Positions 1-10,200 of a stretch of 26,231 nt of DNA are shown here, in pieces. The notes beneath the pieces are model-generated. The model was not told the origin of the DNA and searched no databases. It saw only the letters and a program-made list of their open reading frames with translations. This stretch comes from a virus. Numbering within the stretch: the first letter of the stretch is position 1; every line of letters begins with the position of its first letter. Both the position numbers and the translations under genes were made by a program. Where the stretch lies: positions 1 to 26,231 of the IMG/VR virus record IMGVR_UViG_3300027365_000053; one strand, 5' to 3'.

Positions 1-2
1 TC

Positions 3-548
3 CCTGGCGGTAACATCGTTACCGACGCTGCCCTGGCACCGGACGGCACCACTGGTGTTGTTGACGGTAAGGCCTGGATCGACGCGATCCGCGCAGCCAA
101 CAAGCAGCTGTTCGAGAAGGATGTGCCGGAAGAACAGGAACGGTACATGGCTGTCGACTACGACACCTTCGAGGCGATCAAGTATGCCACTGACGCCAAC
201 GGCAACTATCTGGTGCTGAACCGTGACTTCGGTCACTCCGGTGCCGGTGGTTTCGAGAACCGCGCCGAGGTGATCCGCATCGACGGTGTGAACATCTACA
301 AGACCCGGAACAAGCCGAACACCGATGAGTCTGCGGACACTGGCGTGTACTCCAAGTACCGCGCCAACTACGCAAACACTCTGGGTGTTCTGTGGACTCG
401 GGACGCGATGGCCACCGTTAAGGTGCAGGATATCGCCTTCGAGACTGAACGTGACACCCGTCGTCTGGAAGACTTCATGGTCGCCAAGATGCTGGTAGGT
501 CACGGCGCTATGCGCCCGGAATGCGCGGTGGAGTTCGCCTCCGCGTAA
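3..548 (+). CDS. 10: Major capsid protein (T7 gp10-like), C-terminal part; 5' end outside window
   Basis: The frame is open from the window edge with no start needed, so this is the C-terminal 181 residues of a larger protein. The end reads ...MATVKVQDIAFETERDTRR then FMVAKMLVGHGAMRPECAVEF, which lines up with the T7 gp10A C-terminus (TVKLRDLALE..., MGHGGLRPEAAGAVVF). The protein forms the icosahedral shell. It is followed at once by a hairpin terminator and then the tail tubular A gene, exactly as in T7. An in-frame GTG at 123 is internal, not a start. T7 makes a frameshifted minor form 10B; I see no obvious slippery site near this stop. Identification is by remembered sequence similarity plus gene order. 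Confidence 0.9.
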   Translation, partial: PGGNIVTDAALAPDGTTGVVDGKAWIDAIRAANKQLFEKDVPEEQERYMAVDYDTFEAIKYATDANGNYLVLNRDFGHSGAGGFENRAEVIRIDGVNIYKTRNKPNTDESADTGVYSKYRANYANTLGVLWTRDAMATVKVQDIAFETERDTRRLEDFMVAKMLVGHGAMRPECAVEFASA

Positions 549-555
549 CCCTTCA

Positions 556-594
556 AGTACCTCGATCTGGAAACAGGTCGGGGTACTATTTTTT
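556..594 (+). terminator. Rho-independent terminator after the capsid gene (T7 T-phi equivalent)
   Basis: A 14-bp stem (556-569 with 574-587, two G-U pairs, GAAA loop) is followed by A and six T. It lies 7 nt after the capsid stop. T7 has its only late terminator, T-phi, at the same place, where it lets capsid mRNA outnumber the downstream tail transcripts. The structure is read directly; the role is inferred from position. Confidence 0.9.
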
Positions 595-608
595 GCCCGA
601 GGTAAACC

Positions 609-1211
609 ATGCTGACCAAACTTGAAGCAATCAACCAGATGCTGGACGCCATCGGTGAGGACGCCGTTTCGTCACTTGAGGCGACCGATATTGAGGACGT
701 GGAGGCGGCTCTGCGTACCTTCGACCGAGTCAACCGGCAGATCCAGGCCAAGGGTTGGCATCGGAATACTGATACCGAATACGAATTGTCTCGGGATGTG
801 AACAATCGGATCATCCTGCCGTCAAACACACTGCGTGTAGACTCGGCAGGTCCGCACCGTCACATCAATATAGTCCCGAGGAAGTTGAATGGGTTCTTGT
901 ACCTCTACAACAGGGACATCAACTCTTTCACCTTTGATCAAGACCTGATCGTTGACATCGTCCGTCTACTCGACTTCGAGTCCCTCACCCCGGAACTCCA
1001 AATGTACATCGCAGCGAAAGCCTCTGCGGAATACTACGCGGACTCCCTCGACTCAGGCACTGCAAGTCAAACGCTGGTTAAACGTGAGATGGAAGCGTAT
1101 GCGGCGCTCATGGATGCCGAATCGGATACCGACGACCTCAACATTCTGAGGGACAGTAAGAGCGCACACTTCATTTCCTATCGAGTGAACAATCTTTTGA
1201 GCGGAGTGTAA
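609..1211 (+). CDS. 11: Tail tubular protein A (T7 gp11-like)
   Basis: A 200-residue protein (T7 gp11 is 196). The N-terminus, LEAINQMLDAIGEDAVSSLE then NRQIQAKGWHRN, matches the gp11 pattern ([32 protein letters not shown]). In T7-like virions gp11 forms a dodecameric ring (gatekeeper/adaptor) under the portal and carries the fibre attachment surface. The start ATG at 609 has a GAGG Shine-Dalgarno just upstream, within the tail of the terminator region. The tail tubular B gene follows after 3 nt. Confidence 0.92.
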   Translation: MLTKLEAINQMLDAIGEDAVSSLEATDIEDVEAALRTFDRVNRQIQAKGWHRNTDTEYELSRDVNNRIILPSNTLRVDSAGPHRHINIVPRKLNGFLYLYNRDINSFTFDQDLIVDIVRLLDFESLTPELQMYIAAKASAEYYADSLDSGTASQTLVKREMEAYAALMDAESDTDDLNILRDSKSAHFISYRVNNLLSGV

Positions 1212-1214
1212 GCA

Positions 1215-3545
1215 ATGGGTCAACCTGTCGAAGGCTCTGTGTATCGCCTGTTCCAGGGCGTGAGTCGCCAACCTGATTCGCTACGTCTTGAGGGTCAGGT
1301 TGAAGAAGCTGTGAACGTCTGGATGTCTATAGTCAGTGGAGGTTTCGAGCCCCGCCCTGGCTCAGAGAGGTTTTTCTCCTCAAGTGTTACTGGCGAAGCT
1401 CGTCCGTTCGTTCATGCGTATCGAAGGGATAATGAGGAGAACTACCTTTTTGTCGTCCTCGATGGGCAGCTTAGAGTCTTCAATTCCGAAGGAACTGTCG
1501 TCTATAACCTGTCACTTCCTTACTTTGAAACTCCTGAGCCCATGGCGGATATCCGTGCAGTCACAGCCGGCGATACCACAATTCTTGTCAACAGAAGGGT
1601 CACTGTCAGCTACACAGATGCTCAAAAACCTGTCGGCGAAGACAGCGCGCTCATCACCTGTGTTAAAGGAGATAACACGTATGGTAGTTGGTATCTGCGC
1701 GTTGATATCGGCTCCTCCACCTATACAGCCTCTGCGTCCGATCTGGCCGATACCACCAGCGTAATCTCTACTCTCAAGAATGGACTAGGTATCCCGCCTG
1801 AGAAAGCCTCAGTGACGTTGAGCGGCTCCACATTGATCATCCGAAACGAGACGAACGAACCAATGAACGTGAGTCATCGTGATTTCTGGGGAGATCAGTC
1901 GCTGGTGGTGATCCATAAAGAAACACCTTCCACGTCAGATTTACCGCTGATAGCTGAGAACGGGATGATGGTTGCTATAGGCTCAGATCCTGAAACTCAG
2001 GTATGGATGCAGTTCCAAGCTACAGGGGCTTCTGAAGGTATGCGGATGATCGGAAGAGGTCAGTGGGTGGAAACCGTTGCGCCCGACTCAAAGTACGCCC
2101 TAGACGCCACCACCTTGCCGCGAGCCTTCAAGAACACAGCCGTGGACAGTTTTGCCTACGAAAGTATCGCGTGGGGTAGTCGCAATTTTGGCTTCGACGG
2201 GGATATTTTTGAACCCGCGTTCATCGGGAAAGGAATCGAAGATGTGACCTTCCACAGGGATCGTCTGGTAGTACTTTCTGGGGAACACGTCGATTGCTCC
2301 GCTCAGGGTGACTACTTTAATTTCTTCCCCGAACGGTCCACGGAAGTACTGGATACAGACCCTTTCAGCAGGACAGCCAGTTCGAGGAACGTGAATTACC
2401 TGTACCACGCGGTTCCTTTCCGCTCCCAGTTATTCATCATGTCGGAGAACGGACAGTTCGAGCTTCGAGGGGACCCTGTGTTGACCCCGAAAACAGCCAC
2501 TTTAGAGCTGGCCACACAGTATCAAGCAGAACCCCGCTGCGCTCCGGTGGTTATGGGCAGTGAGCTGTACTTCCCGGCGACTATTGATAGTAACGTCACA
2601 GCCCTCTTTGAATACTACTTTCAGGAGGCTTCAGTCAGTCACACGGCTACAAACGCAACGATCCAGGTAGAGGATTATGTTCCTGGACCTGCCGTTAAGA
2701 TGGTAGCCGACTCAGTGACCAACACCTTGTTCCTCCTACAGGAGCAAGAACAAAACGCTGTGTACGTTTATAAGACGTTCTGGGACGGGACAGAGAAGCG
2801 GCAATCTTCCTGGAGTAAATGGGTGTTTGGTCACGACATCAAGAACATAACCATCTTCAGGGACCGATTACTTTTAATCACCATTGAGGATGGACAACTG
2901 GTTACCTACCAAGTCCCGCTGAGCAACGCCTCACCGCTACTCAGCAAGGCTTCCAGTAAGTATCACCTGGACGCTGCGCTGAAGTCGACCAACATTACGA
3001 AAGACATGGAGAACGGTATTACCTACGCCGAGTTCTCTCAGAACCTCACCCCGTCCAGTGAGGTGTACTGCGTCTTAGCAGCAGGTGAGGATTCTTTAGT
3101 TGTTCTCGGAATGGTTCAAGCTGATGGCGTGACGGTACTCATTCCTCATGTCTCTGAGGCTGAATACGAAGTCTATGCGGGAGAACCCTTTGAATCCTCC
3201 GTAACGCTGTCGAAGCTATTCCCGAAAGATCCAGAAGGACGAGCCATCCAGCACGGACGGACTCAGCTGAAACGACTCTCCATAGACTACGAAGATTCCT
3301 CATACTTCAACGTCGAGTGGGAAGCCCCAGGGAGGACTAAGAAGCGGAGTCCCATGGACAGCAGGGAATCGAGTGACGCGCTTAACGTGAACCTTTTCCC
3401 AGAGCTTGTCGATGGGGTCCATAACGTGAAGCTAAGGGGAAGCTCTGATCAGTTGCGGATCAAGATCGGCAGTAACCAACCATACCCTTACAAGATCACC
3501 GGCCTCCGGTGGAAAGGAACCTATCACGATAAATACGGTGGTTAA
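1215..3545 (+). CDS. 12: Tail tubular protein B / nozzle (T7 gp12-like)
   Basis: A 776-residue protein (T7 gp12 is 794) starting MGQPVEGSVYRLFQGVSRQPDSLRLEGQVEEAVNVW. The motif GVSRQP...GQ.EE..N is the hallmark N-terminus of the T7 nozzle protein. It forms the hexameric nozzle at the tail tip through which DNA leaves. The body is beta-rich, as expected for the propeller and platform domains, and ends YPYKITGLRWKGTYHDKYGG, a typical gp12 C-terminus. GGAG lies upstream of the ATG. The gene is tightly coupled to gene 11 upstream and gene 14 downstream (2 nt gap), so it is translated as part of one late message. Some stretches use more varied, AT-richer codons than gene 15. Confidence 0.93.
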   Translation: MGQPVEGSVYRLFQGVSRQPDSLRLEGQVEEAVNVWMSIVSGGFEPRPGSERFFSSSVTGEARPFVHAYRRDNEENYLFVVLDGQLRVFNSEGTVVYNLSLPYFETPEPMADIRAVTAGDTTILVNRRVTVSYTDAQKPVGEDSALITCVKGDNTYGSWYLRVDIGSSTYTASASDLADTTSVISTLKNGLGIPPEKASVTLSGSTLIIRNETNEPMNVSHRDFWGDQSLVVIHKETPSTSDLPLIAENGMMVAIGSDPETQVWMQFQATGASEGMRMIGRGQWVETVAPDSKYALDATTLPRAFKNTAVDSFAYESIAWGSRNFGFDGDIFEPAFIGKGIEDVTFHRDRLVVLSGEHVDCSAQGDYFNFFPERSTEVLDTDPFSRTASSRNVNYLYHAVPFRSQLFIMSENGQFELRGDPVLTPKTATLELATQYQAEPRCAPVVMGSELYFPATIDSNVTALFEYYFQEASVSHTATNATIQVEDYVPGPAVKMVADSVTNTLFLLQEQEQNAVYVYKTFWDGTEKRQSSWSKWVFGHDIKNITIFRDRLLLITIEDGQLVTYQVPLSNASPLLSKASSKYHLDAALKSTNITKDMENGITYAEFSQNLTPSSEVYCVLAAGEDSLVVLGMVQADGVTVLIPHVSEAEYEVYAGEPFESSVTLSKLFPKDPEGRAIQHGRTQLKRLSIDYEDSSYFNVEWEAPGRTKKRSPMDSRESSDALNVNLFPELVDGVHNVKLRGSSDQLRIKIGSNQPYPYKITGLRWKGTYHDKYGG

Positions 3546-3547
3546 TT

Positions 3548-4078
3548 ATGTGTACCGGCTATGAGGTTGCAGCACTCGTCATGATGGCTGCAGGTACTGC
3601 CACAACCATCCACAACAACAACCAAGCCGCTGAAGCCCAGGCCGAGGCGCAGGTGGAGATGGTGAAGCAGCAGTACGCTAACTCTCAGGACACGATCCGT
3701 GAGATCAATGAGTCCACCGAACAGCAGTACACAGATAGGATGCGTCAGGCACGGCGGGAGATTTCCGCCTTGTCTGCCTCTCTGGGCGAGGCCGGAGCCG
3801 TAGGGGCTTCCGGTCAGCGTGTCCTGTATGAGGCTGCTTACGGTGAGAATGTTGACCTGATGCGTATAGCGTCAAACGCCAAGAGTCAGCTCGATAAAGT
3901 CAACAGTCAGAACTTCGCGGCCTCCAAAGGCGCTTCCCTGAGAAACGCCATCCGGGCAGAAACGGCGAAGAATCAGAACATGGGCGCTGTTATGAACTTC
4001 GGAGCTAACGCCTCAAGCGTTGGAATCTCCTCGCAGAACCGCAAAGACGCGACCACACCGAAATCGAAAGGAGGCTGA
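3548..4078 (+). CDS. 14: Internal virion protein B (T7 gp14-like)
   Basis: A 176-residue protein (T7 gp14 is 196). It has the characteristic MC start, a short alanine/methionine-rich hydrophobic segment (about residues 7-20), then a long helical, glutamine/alanine-rich body with coiled-coil character and a lysine-rich tail. In T7, gp14 is ejected first and makes the outer-membrane pore of the ejectosome. Sequence identity to T7 looks low; the call rests on length, composition, the N-terminal pattern and position between genes 12 and 15. There is no gene 13 equivalent between 12 and 14, unlike T7. Confidence 0.85.
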   Translation: MCTGYEVAALVMMAAGTATTIHNNNQAAEAQAEAQVEMVKQQYANSQDTIREINESTEQQYTDRMRQARREISALSASLGEAGAVGASGQRVLYEAAYGENVDLMRIASNAKSQLDKVNSQNFAASKGASLRNAIRAETAKNQNMGAVMNFGANASSVGISSQNRKDATTPKSKGG

Positions 4079-4079
4079 T

Positions 4080-6410
4080 ATGCAGCGAGACACCAGTAGT
4101 CGGGTCCGTCGCATGAACCTGGATGCGCTGGATACAGCTCCTCGGGTACAAACCACGGTCACCAACCAGAACGTACAGATTGATCGTGGCGATCCTGGAG
4201 CCCCGTACAAGGCTCTCTCGTCCTCCCTGTCGAACTTTTTCAACAAGGGAGCCAACATGCTTCTGGAGAAGCAGCAGGCCGAAACTGAGGCCGAGATACG
4301 CTTACAGGAGCAGAAAGCCAAGGAGGCAGCGTTCGAGGCTTACACGGAGTTCGCCGCGTTCAAGGAATCAGAATGGGACCCGGATACCCAGGACTTGGGA
4401 GAAGAAGCCAGTCGTATCTTCACTGAGAAGTTCGGTGAGGAACTGTCCGGCTACTCTGTGTTCGATCAGACGCTGCAGCAGTCCTTCGACGCGATGACCC
4501 GCCAGGACATCGTTCAGGGCAGAGTCTTCCAGGCGCAGCGTCAAGTGAAGAAACTCTCTAGTGACCTGTCGACCGACATCCAGCATAGCTTCGCGGACCC
4601 GGCTCTGCGGGGTGACGTGAGTTCTGAGGACATCATCGGCTGGGCCAAGCAGATCAGGGAAATTGATAAGTCCCTAACTGATGGTGAGGCCTATGCGTAC
4701 GTCTTCAAGAATCTGTATGACGGAGCCTCTGCCGGTGGCGGGGCAGCTGTCGCACGGTTCTCCAAAGTGTTGAGCGAAGTGCCTGTCGACGAGCGGGGCA
4801 ATACGTTTGCCCGCCTGTTCCCCGGTCAGGCTCGGAAGCTGCTCACCTCGCTTACCGCTGATGTCCTGAACAAGGCAACCATCGGCACCCGAGAGTTTGC
4901 CGCCCAGGCCGCGAACAAAGCGGATATGTTGGCTGGTCAGCAGGATGTGGACGGTCTGATCGACTTGATGGGTGACCTGTCGGCTCACGTTTCAGCCAAC
5001 GGCGGGGAGTCTGCTATCGGCCCTGTACGTGAGCGGATCAGTAAACACCTTCAGCAAATCTACGCCCGAGAAACCACGATCAAGAATATCCACGAACTTG
5101 GGCAAGACCCGAGCGTTGTGTCGAATCTGAGTAATGATCAGCTGAATGACCACGTCGGGGACTACCTCAAGCGAACCGGAATGCACGACCTCAAGTCTCT
5201 CGACAGTGAGCGTATCGTTCAGCTCTCCGGGTTCCTGGATAACGTCCAACAAGGTCGTGGTTACCTGCCGGAATCGGTGACCTCCTGGTTCACCACGGCG
5301 GTGGCCCGCGCTGACGATCCCATGGTCATGCAGAACGCGCTCATGCTGGCTGACTCCCTGTCTCCCCAGGCCCGGAAAGAGCTGTTCAAGGGGAACGAAT
5401 ACGTCTCCTCAGTGTTGAACGCTTACCGGGACATGAAGGAGTCCGGGGTGGCTAACGCACAGCAATACGTTCGGGAGTTCCTGGAAGACCCGCAGCTGGC
5501 CCAGCGGTACAAAGACTTCAGCTGGGAAAGCTATGAGGTCGAGAACTTCCAGGAGATTCTGGACGACGACCCAATCAGTCCGTTCACCGGGAATGCGGCT
5601 GACGAGATCGTTTCCTACCTGAACGCGGAAGGCGTGGTCGATGACGTTGACGCATGGTCCGACGTACGGCTCACCCCTGCGGCTGCTGACCGGATCGAGA
5701 AGGCGATGAAGCTGCGGGTGCTTCTCCATGAGAAGACCAATGGTTTCGCCTCACGCAGCACCATCACGGACATCCGTAACACGGTCGTCCGGGAACTAGC
5801 GAGAGATGGTCTGGCTGCTCGGAAGGTTAAGGCCGGGGGTTTGATCTCTGCGGATGAATGGGTGATCGACACCTATAACCCGAAACCCACGAACTGGGGC
5901 GGGAAGGATAACTACCTGACTGCCTACGACGACTTCGGTCGGCAGGAGATTCGGGCTCCTCACGTTAACGCAGAGGTGACCAACCCCGCTGGCGTACGGG
6001 AGAACCCTGTGCAGAACCTGCAGATGGCTCTGGACGAGCTTCCTGATTACCTTGAGGGGTTTGACTCGGAGATCATCGGTAAGGAAGTACCGAATGATCC
6101 GACCGGAGCTTTCATGGTTCATCACCAGTATGACGCCGGTATGCCTACCGTTCCGTTCTACATGCAGCCTGGGTACGCCTATGAAATCAACGGACAGGAG
6201 ATTGTCATCCCCGAAGACCTCACGGAGGAGAGTCTGAAACCTTTGGCGGACCTACTGCCCAAGGGTGTCTATCCAGAAGTCGATGAGTTTGGAGGCGGGG
6301 TGAATCTCCTCGTCTATCCACATTATCGAGGTATGGATGACTTCAAGAATATGGAAGCTCTTAAAGCTGGTCCGAAGGAATTGGGCCGACCAGACCGGCA
6401 AGGTCTGTAA
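4080..6410 (+). CDS. 15: Internal virion protein C (T7 gp15-like)
   Basis: A 776-residue, largely helical protein (T7 gp15 is 747), third in the internal core/ejectosome set 14-15-16. In T7, gp15 forms the periplasmic tunnel together with gp16. I chose the ATG at 4080 because it follows AAAGGAGG by 5 nt and lies immediately after the gene 14 stop; the frame is open farther upstream to a TTG at 4020, which would overlap gene 14. No membrane segment or enzymatic motif is visible. The C-terminus (about 74 nt of coding sequence) overlaps the proposed start of the next gene. Confidence 0.88.
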   Translation: MQRDTSSRVRRMNLDALDTAPRVQTTVTNQNVQIDRGDPGAPYKALSSSLSNFFNKGANMLLEKQQAETEAEIRLQEQKAKEAAFEAYTEFAAFKESEWDPDTQDLGEEASRIFTEKFGEELSGYSVFDQTLQQSFDAMTRQDIVQGRVFQAQRQVKKLSSDLSTDIQHSFADPALRGDVSSEDIIGWAKQIREIDKSLTDGEAYAYVFKNLYDGASAGGGAAVARFSKVLSEVPVDERGNTFARLFPGQARKLLTSLTADVLNKATIGTREFAAQAANKADMLAGQQDVDGLIDLMGDLSAHVSANGGESAIGPVRERISKHLQQIYARETTIKNIHELGQDPSVVSNLSNDQLNDHVGDYLKRTGMHDLKSLDSERIVQLSGFLDNVQQGRGYLPESVTSWFTTAVARADDPMVMQNALMLADSLSPQARKELFKGNEYVSSVLNAYRDMKESGVANAQQYVREFLEDPQLAQRYKDFSWESYEVENFQEILDDDPISPFTGNAADEIVSYLNAEGVVDDVDAWSDVRLTPAAADRIEKAMKLRVLLHEKTNGFASRSTITDIRNTVVRELARDGLAARKVKAGGLISADEWVIDTYNPKPTNWGGKDNYLTAYDDFGRQEIRAPHVNAEVTNPAGVRENPVQNLQMALDELPDYLEGFDSEIIGKEVPNDPTGAFMVHHQYDAGMPTVPFYMQPGYAYEINGQEIVIPEDLTEESLKPLADLLPKGVYPEVDEFGGGVNLLVYPHYRGMDDFKNMEALKAGPKELGRPDRQGL

Positions 6411-7233
6411 ACGGTGGGGGCTCTGTGCCCTCACCTACTCCATCATCTTCTCCCTTCTCCTGATCACCGGAGTGCATCACAGCATGGAAGTGAAAGCCCA
6501 AGAGGCCGTTCCGTACAATGCGGAGGCCCTTAACTCTATGCGTCGTCTGTACGAGCGTCAGGGCATGATCTCCTCCACAAAGAATCTCACTACGTTTGAG
6601 AACGTGCAGGATTATGAAGACCCGTCCAAGTACGTTGACGACTTGTATCACGAAGCTGCTGAACGGCATGGCTGGAGCGTCCACGATACAAAGGATCGCG
6701 CCTATAAGCAGGAACGGTTCGAGTTCATTAGTGGTCTGGAAGGCTACCGCCGACAGGTCTACAAGGACACGAAGGGCATCGCCACGATTGGCTACGGCTT
6801 TAACCTTGAAGACCCGGCGAACCGTCGGTTGGCGAAGAATGTCCTGAATATTAACGACTCAGAGTACAGCAAGTTGGTGACGGGCAAGCGTTCAATCAGT
6901 AAGGACGAAGCGCAGGTTCTGTTCGACGCTGCTGTAGCTGAAGCCGAAAAGCAGGTCCGCTCGAAAACCAAAGGTCTGAAGCTCTCCAAGCATGAGCATC
7001 TGGCCCTGGTGTCGATGGCCTACAACAACCCCTCCCTGCTGGGCCGCGACCTCATGAAGGCGCTCAAACAGAAGGACCGCGAAGCAGCGATCCACGAAAT
7101 CCTCTACAAGTCCAACCGCTCGAAATCCGAAGGGCTGGCGCACCGCCGTTACATGGAAGCCTCCATGTTCGTCGGAATGTCAGACGCAAAGTCTGTCCTG
7201 CCGCCGCTTGAGGATTACATGAGCAATTATTGA
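6337..7233 (+). CDS. Lysozyme-fold (GH24, T4-lysozyme type) muramidase with N-terminal signal/anchor; endolysin or virion lysozyme
   Basis: Residues about 127-290 form a phage lysozyme domain: FEFISGLEGYRRQVYKDTKG then IATIGYG. Numbered from this start, the catalytic triad is Glu135, Asp144 and Thr150, with spacings of 9 and 6 identical to T4 lysozyme Glu11/Asp20/Thr26. The C-terminal GLAHRRYMEASMF matches the GH24 GL..RR..E pattern. The enzyme should cleave the MurNAc-GlcNAc bond of peptidoglycan. From ATG 6337 (GAGG at 6328-6331) the N-terminus is basic and then hydrophobic (LCALTYSIIFSLLLITGV, residues 29-46), followed by VKA-QEA, a possible signal-peptidase site. This suggests export as a signal-peptide or signal-anchor endolysin. 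The alternative start ATG 6484 removes that segment and avoids the overlap with gene 15; it would fit an internal virion enzyme. The domain is certain; the start and role are not. Confidence 0.85.
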   Translation: MTSRIWKLLKLVRRNWADQTGKVCKRWGLCALTYSIIFSLLLITGVHHSMEVKAQEAVPYNAEALNSMRRLYERQGMISSTKNLTTFENVQDYEDPSKYVDDLYHEAAERHGWSVHDTKDRAYKQERFEFISGLEGYRRQVYKDTKGIATIGYGFNLEDPANRRLAKNVLNINDSEYSKLVTGKRSISKDEAQVLFDAAVAEAEKQVRSKTKGLKLSKHEHLALVSMAYNNPSLLGRDLMKALKQKDREAAIHEILYKSNRSKSEGLAHRRYMEASMFVGMSDAKSVLPPLEDYMSNY

Positions 7234-7244
7234 TCGAGGTGACC

Positions 7245-10200
7245 ATGGCAGACCCGAGACAGAACTACGCTGAGCAGCGTCGGCGGGAAGCCCTTATGAG
7301 GGAGTCTCAGCTCTCTCAACAAGTTGGAACCCCTAGCAACGTAAAACCTGGGGGACTCGAAACGGCCAAAGCGTTTTTCATCAACCAATCGCTGGTCGGC
7401 TCGTCTCTCGTTTACGGGTCTGACCGGGTCACTGAGAACGCTTTCGCCGGGGAGGCCGAGGAAGGTTTCAACCCGTACACCTACTGGTACGAGAACCGTG
7501 ATCGGTTTGAGGACATCGGTCAGTTCATCCAGCAAGGTAAGTTCGACGATGTTCGCAATCCCCTGGCATTCGGCCTGAGAGCTGAGCGATACCGTAAAGA
7601 ATTGGAAAACCGGAAGACCGAACAGGGAGGCCCTCTATGGGGTCAACTCCTGGGCATGGGTCTTTCGATGATCGACATCACTTCGCTCATCCCTGGTCTG
7701 GGTCAAATGCGGAAAGCCAAGACCCTTGTTGACCTGATGAAGAACACCGGCAAGGTAGCTGGTTATGGTGCCGGACTGACCGCTGCACAGGAAGTGGCTC
7801 TCCACCAGATGCAGGATCAGCGCACCGTGGAGGAATCCTTGTACGGTATCGGGGCGGGTGCTGCATTCGGTGCAGGTCTTGGAGCCCTGGTATCCGGGAA
7901 CCCCAAGTCCATCTTCCACGCCACCAACCCGGATCACCCTCTGACCACGAAGAAGCCTATTGAAATCGGTGAGTGGCGTCCCGGTAAGGACATGCAGGAT
8001 GCCAAGAGAGAGGCAGTCCCGGAGCCTGCCAGTGTTGGCGCAAAGTCTGCCGAGGACTACACGTACAAGATTCGTGGTCAGGATAAGCATGGCAGGGTCC
8101 GTACGTACGGCTCCAAGTTCTTCAACCTGTTCACCCCAGGTGGACGAATGGTCCGCTCCCTGTCCCAGACCGCTCGTAAGGTCTACTACGAGATGGCTGA
8201 TTCTCCTCAGACTTTCACCGAGGAGAACCTTCAGGGTGTCGCTCACCATCCGGCTGAGATCACCGCGTCACGCTACTACCAGGACTTTATGGACCTCCGG
8301 GAGGAGGCCGAGATGGCTCTGGTCCAGGTGAACCAGCGGTTGGGCGAGAAGGATTCTGCAGCCAAGCAGGAGGCTAAGTCTCTTGGTGCCCGAGCGGTTA
8401 ACTACGGGCGTTCCCTGGCTGGTAAGGAAGAAAATGTCCACTTCAACCCGGTGGAACGCTGGGAGTACAACGAACTGGTTAACTCTGCGTTACACGGCGG
8501 GCTGAACAAACAGCTACGCGATCAGTGGCTCGAACGGTTAGGCAGTGAGGATATGGTCGATGATCTGTTCCAGACTGCTAAGAAATCCGCCAAGGCCGTC
8601 CAAGACCTGAACACCCGGATGGAAAACAAGCTGATCGACGCTGGCCTGTTGGACCCGGACGATGCTCTGGGCGACAAGTTCAAGCTACCTCACATCTGGG
8701 ACCACAAAGCAATCCGAGGGTCTTACGGTGAGTTCCGCGCTTGGCTGCTCGACTCGCTGGCTTCACGTCCAACCGATGACTACCTGCAGGAAGTCTGGAA
8801 GATCGACCAGAAGACCTTCGACAAGCTCGGTAAGGAGCCGGTCAAGGCTTACACCTACCCGGAGCGTGGGCAGAAGGCAGAACTGGTCGAGCAGGAATTG
8901 AGTCCGCTGGAAGGCGAAAAGCTCCGCACTCAGATTCTCGAAGACTGGTCCGGCGAGGAATACGAGCAGATGCTGGCCACGGCACATGCTCGACTGGAAG
9001 ACGCCAAGGCTGCTGAGAAGCAGGCCAACAAGGACGTCATCGACATCAACAGGGAGCTGTTCGGGGCTGATGCGAAACTCAAAGGCTCCAAGCTCAAGAA
9101 GGCCCGAGCGGAAATCCGTAAGAAGGAAGCCGATTACCAGTGGTATCAGGCAGAAATCAAGAAGGCCAAGGCTGAGCGTCAACAGCTAATCCGTGCAGCA
9201 GAGGCGGCACGTCAGCAGAAGGTCGACCGACTGACCGCCTACAGTGACGAGGTTCCGACCTCCTCCGCAGATACCTCACTGGACATCACCACGTCCATCA
9301 GGGAGTCCCGCAGCAAGCGTAACGCTGGTGATGTCGTCTTTGATCGAGTTCGAGGCCCTGAGTCTGGCACAACCAAGCAGATCAAAGGCCGCATCCAGGA
9401 GATCGACAAGCAGGTCGCTGAGTGGACCAAGAAGTCTAACCAGCTGGCTGCGAAGGTGGACGAAGTGAACGCCCGACTGGACGCCGCCGAGGAAGCCTTT
9501 GAGAACGCCAAACGCTGGCGCTCCGAAGTGAAACAGCTCAAGGAGGAAATGCAGCGTGACAGGAACACTGCCCGAAAGGAGCGGCGCTCTGCAGCGAGAG
9601 CTTACAAGGCTGCTGAGAAGCGTCGTCCTATCGACGTGGTTGTGGACGAGATCGTTGAAAAGCTCACACGATCCTCTGAAGTTCCAACAGCCATGCTCAA
9701 GGACCTGGACATTGAATCCGGGCGTCTGAAGAAACGGCAGCTCGATCTGACAGACGAACAGGTGCTTGAAGCTCAACGTAAAGGCTGGCTCCGTTCCGAT
9801 GTCTACGGGGTTCTCGACCGGGCTCATCAAGAGCTGTCGGCCACAATCGCCCTGAAAGAGAAGTTCGGAAGTCACACGCTCCGTGATCAAATCGTGGACG
9901 TGAAGCGGGAGTACGACGAGATCATCGAACAGCGCAGACTGGAAGGTGACTCCGAGAAGAATCTCGCACGGCTGGCTAATGAGCGTGACCGCGTGGTTAA
10001 GGACATCGAGGGTCTGCGTGACCGGCTGAAAGGTCACTATCGGATACCTGATGATCCTGAGTCCCTGACCTACTGGATATTCGACCGGTTCAGGGAGTTC
10101 AACTTTGCGCGGTTCGGTGCCGGGTTCCTGATCTCGTCTCTGACTGACCTTGCCTCTGTGTCTCTCCACAAGATAGGCGCAGCCCCGGTCTTTCAGAAGA

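Noticed and set aside
9276-10169. Long minus-strand open frame (297 codons) opposite gene 16
   Set aside because: It is the complement of a strongly supported gp16 coding region, with no ribosome site or recognisable domain. Several other long minus-strand frames over genes 15, 16 and early genes fail for the same reason.
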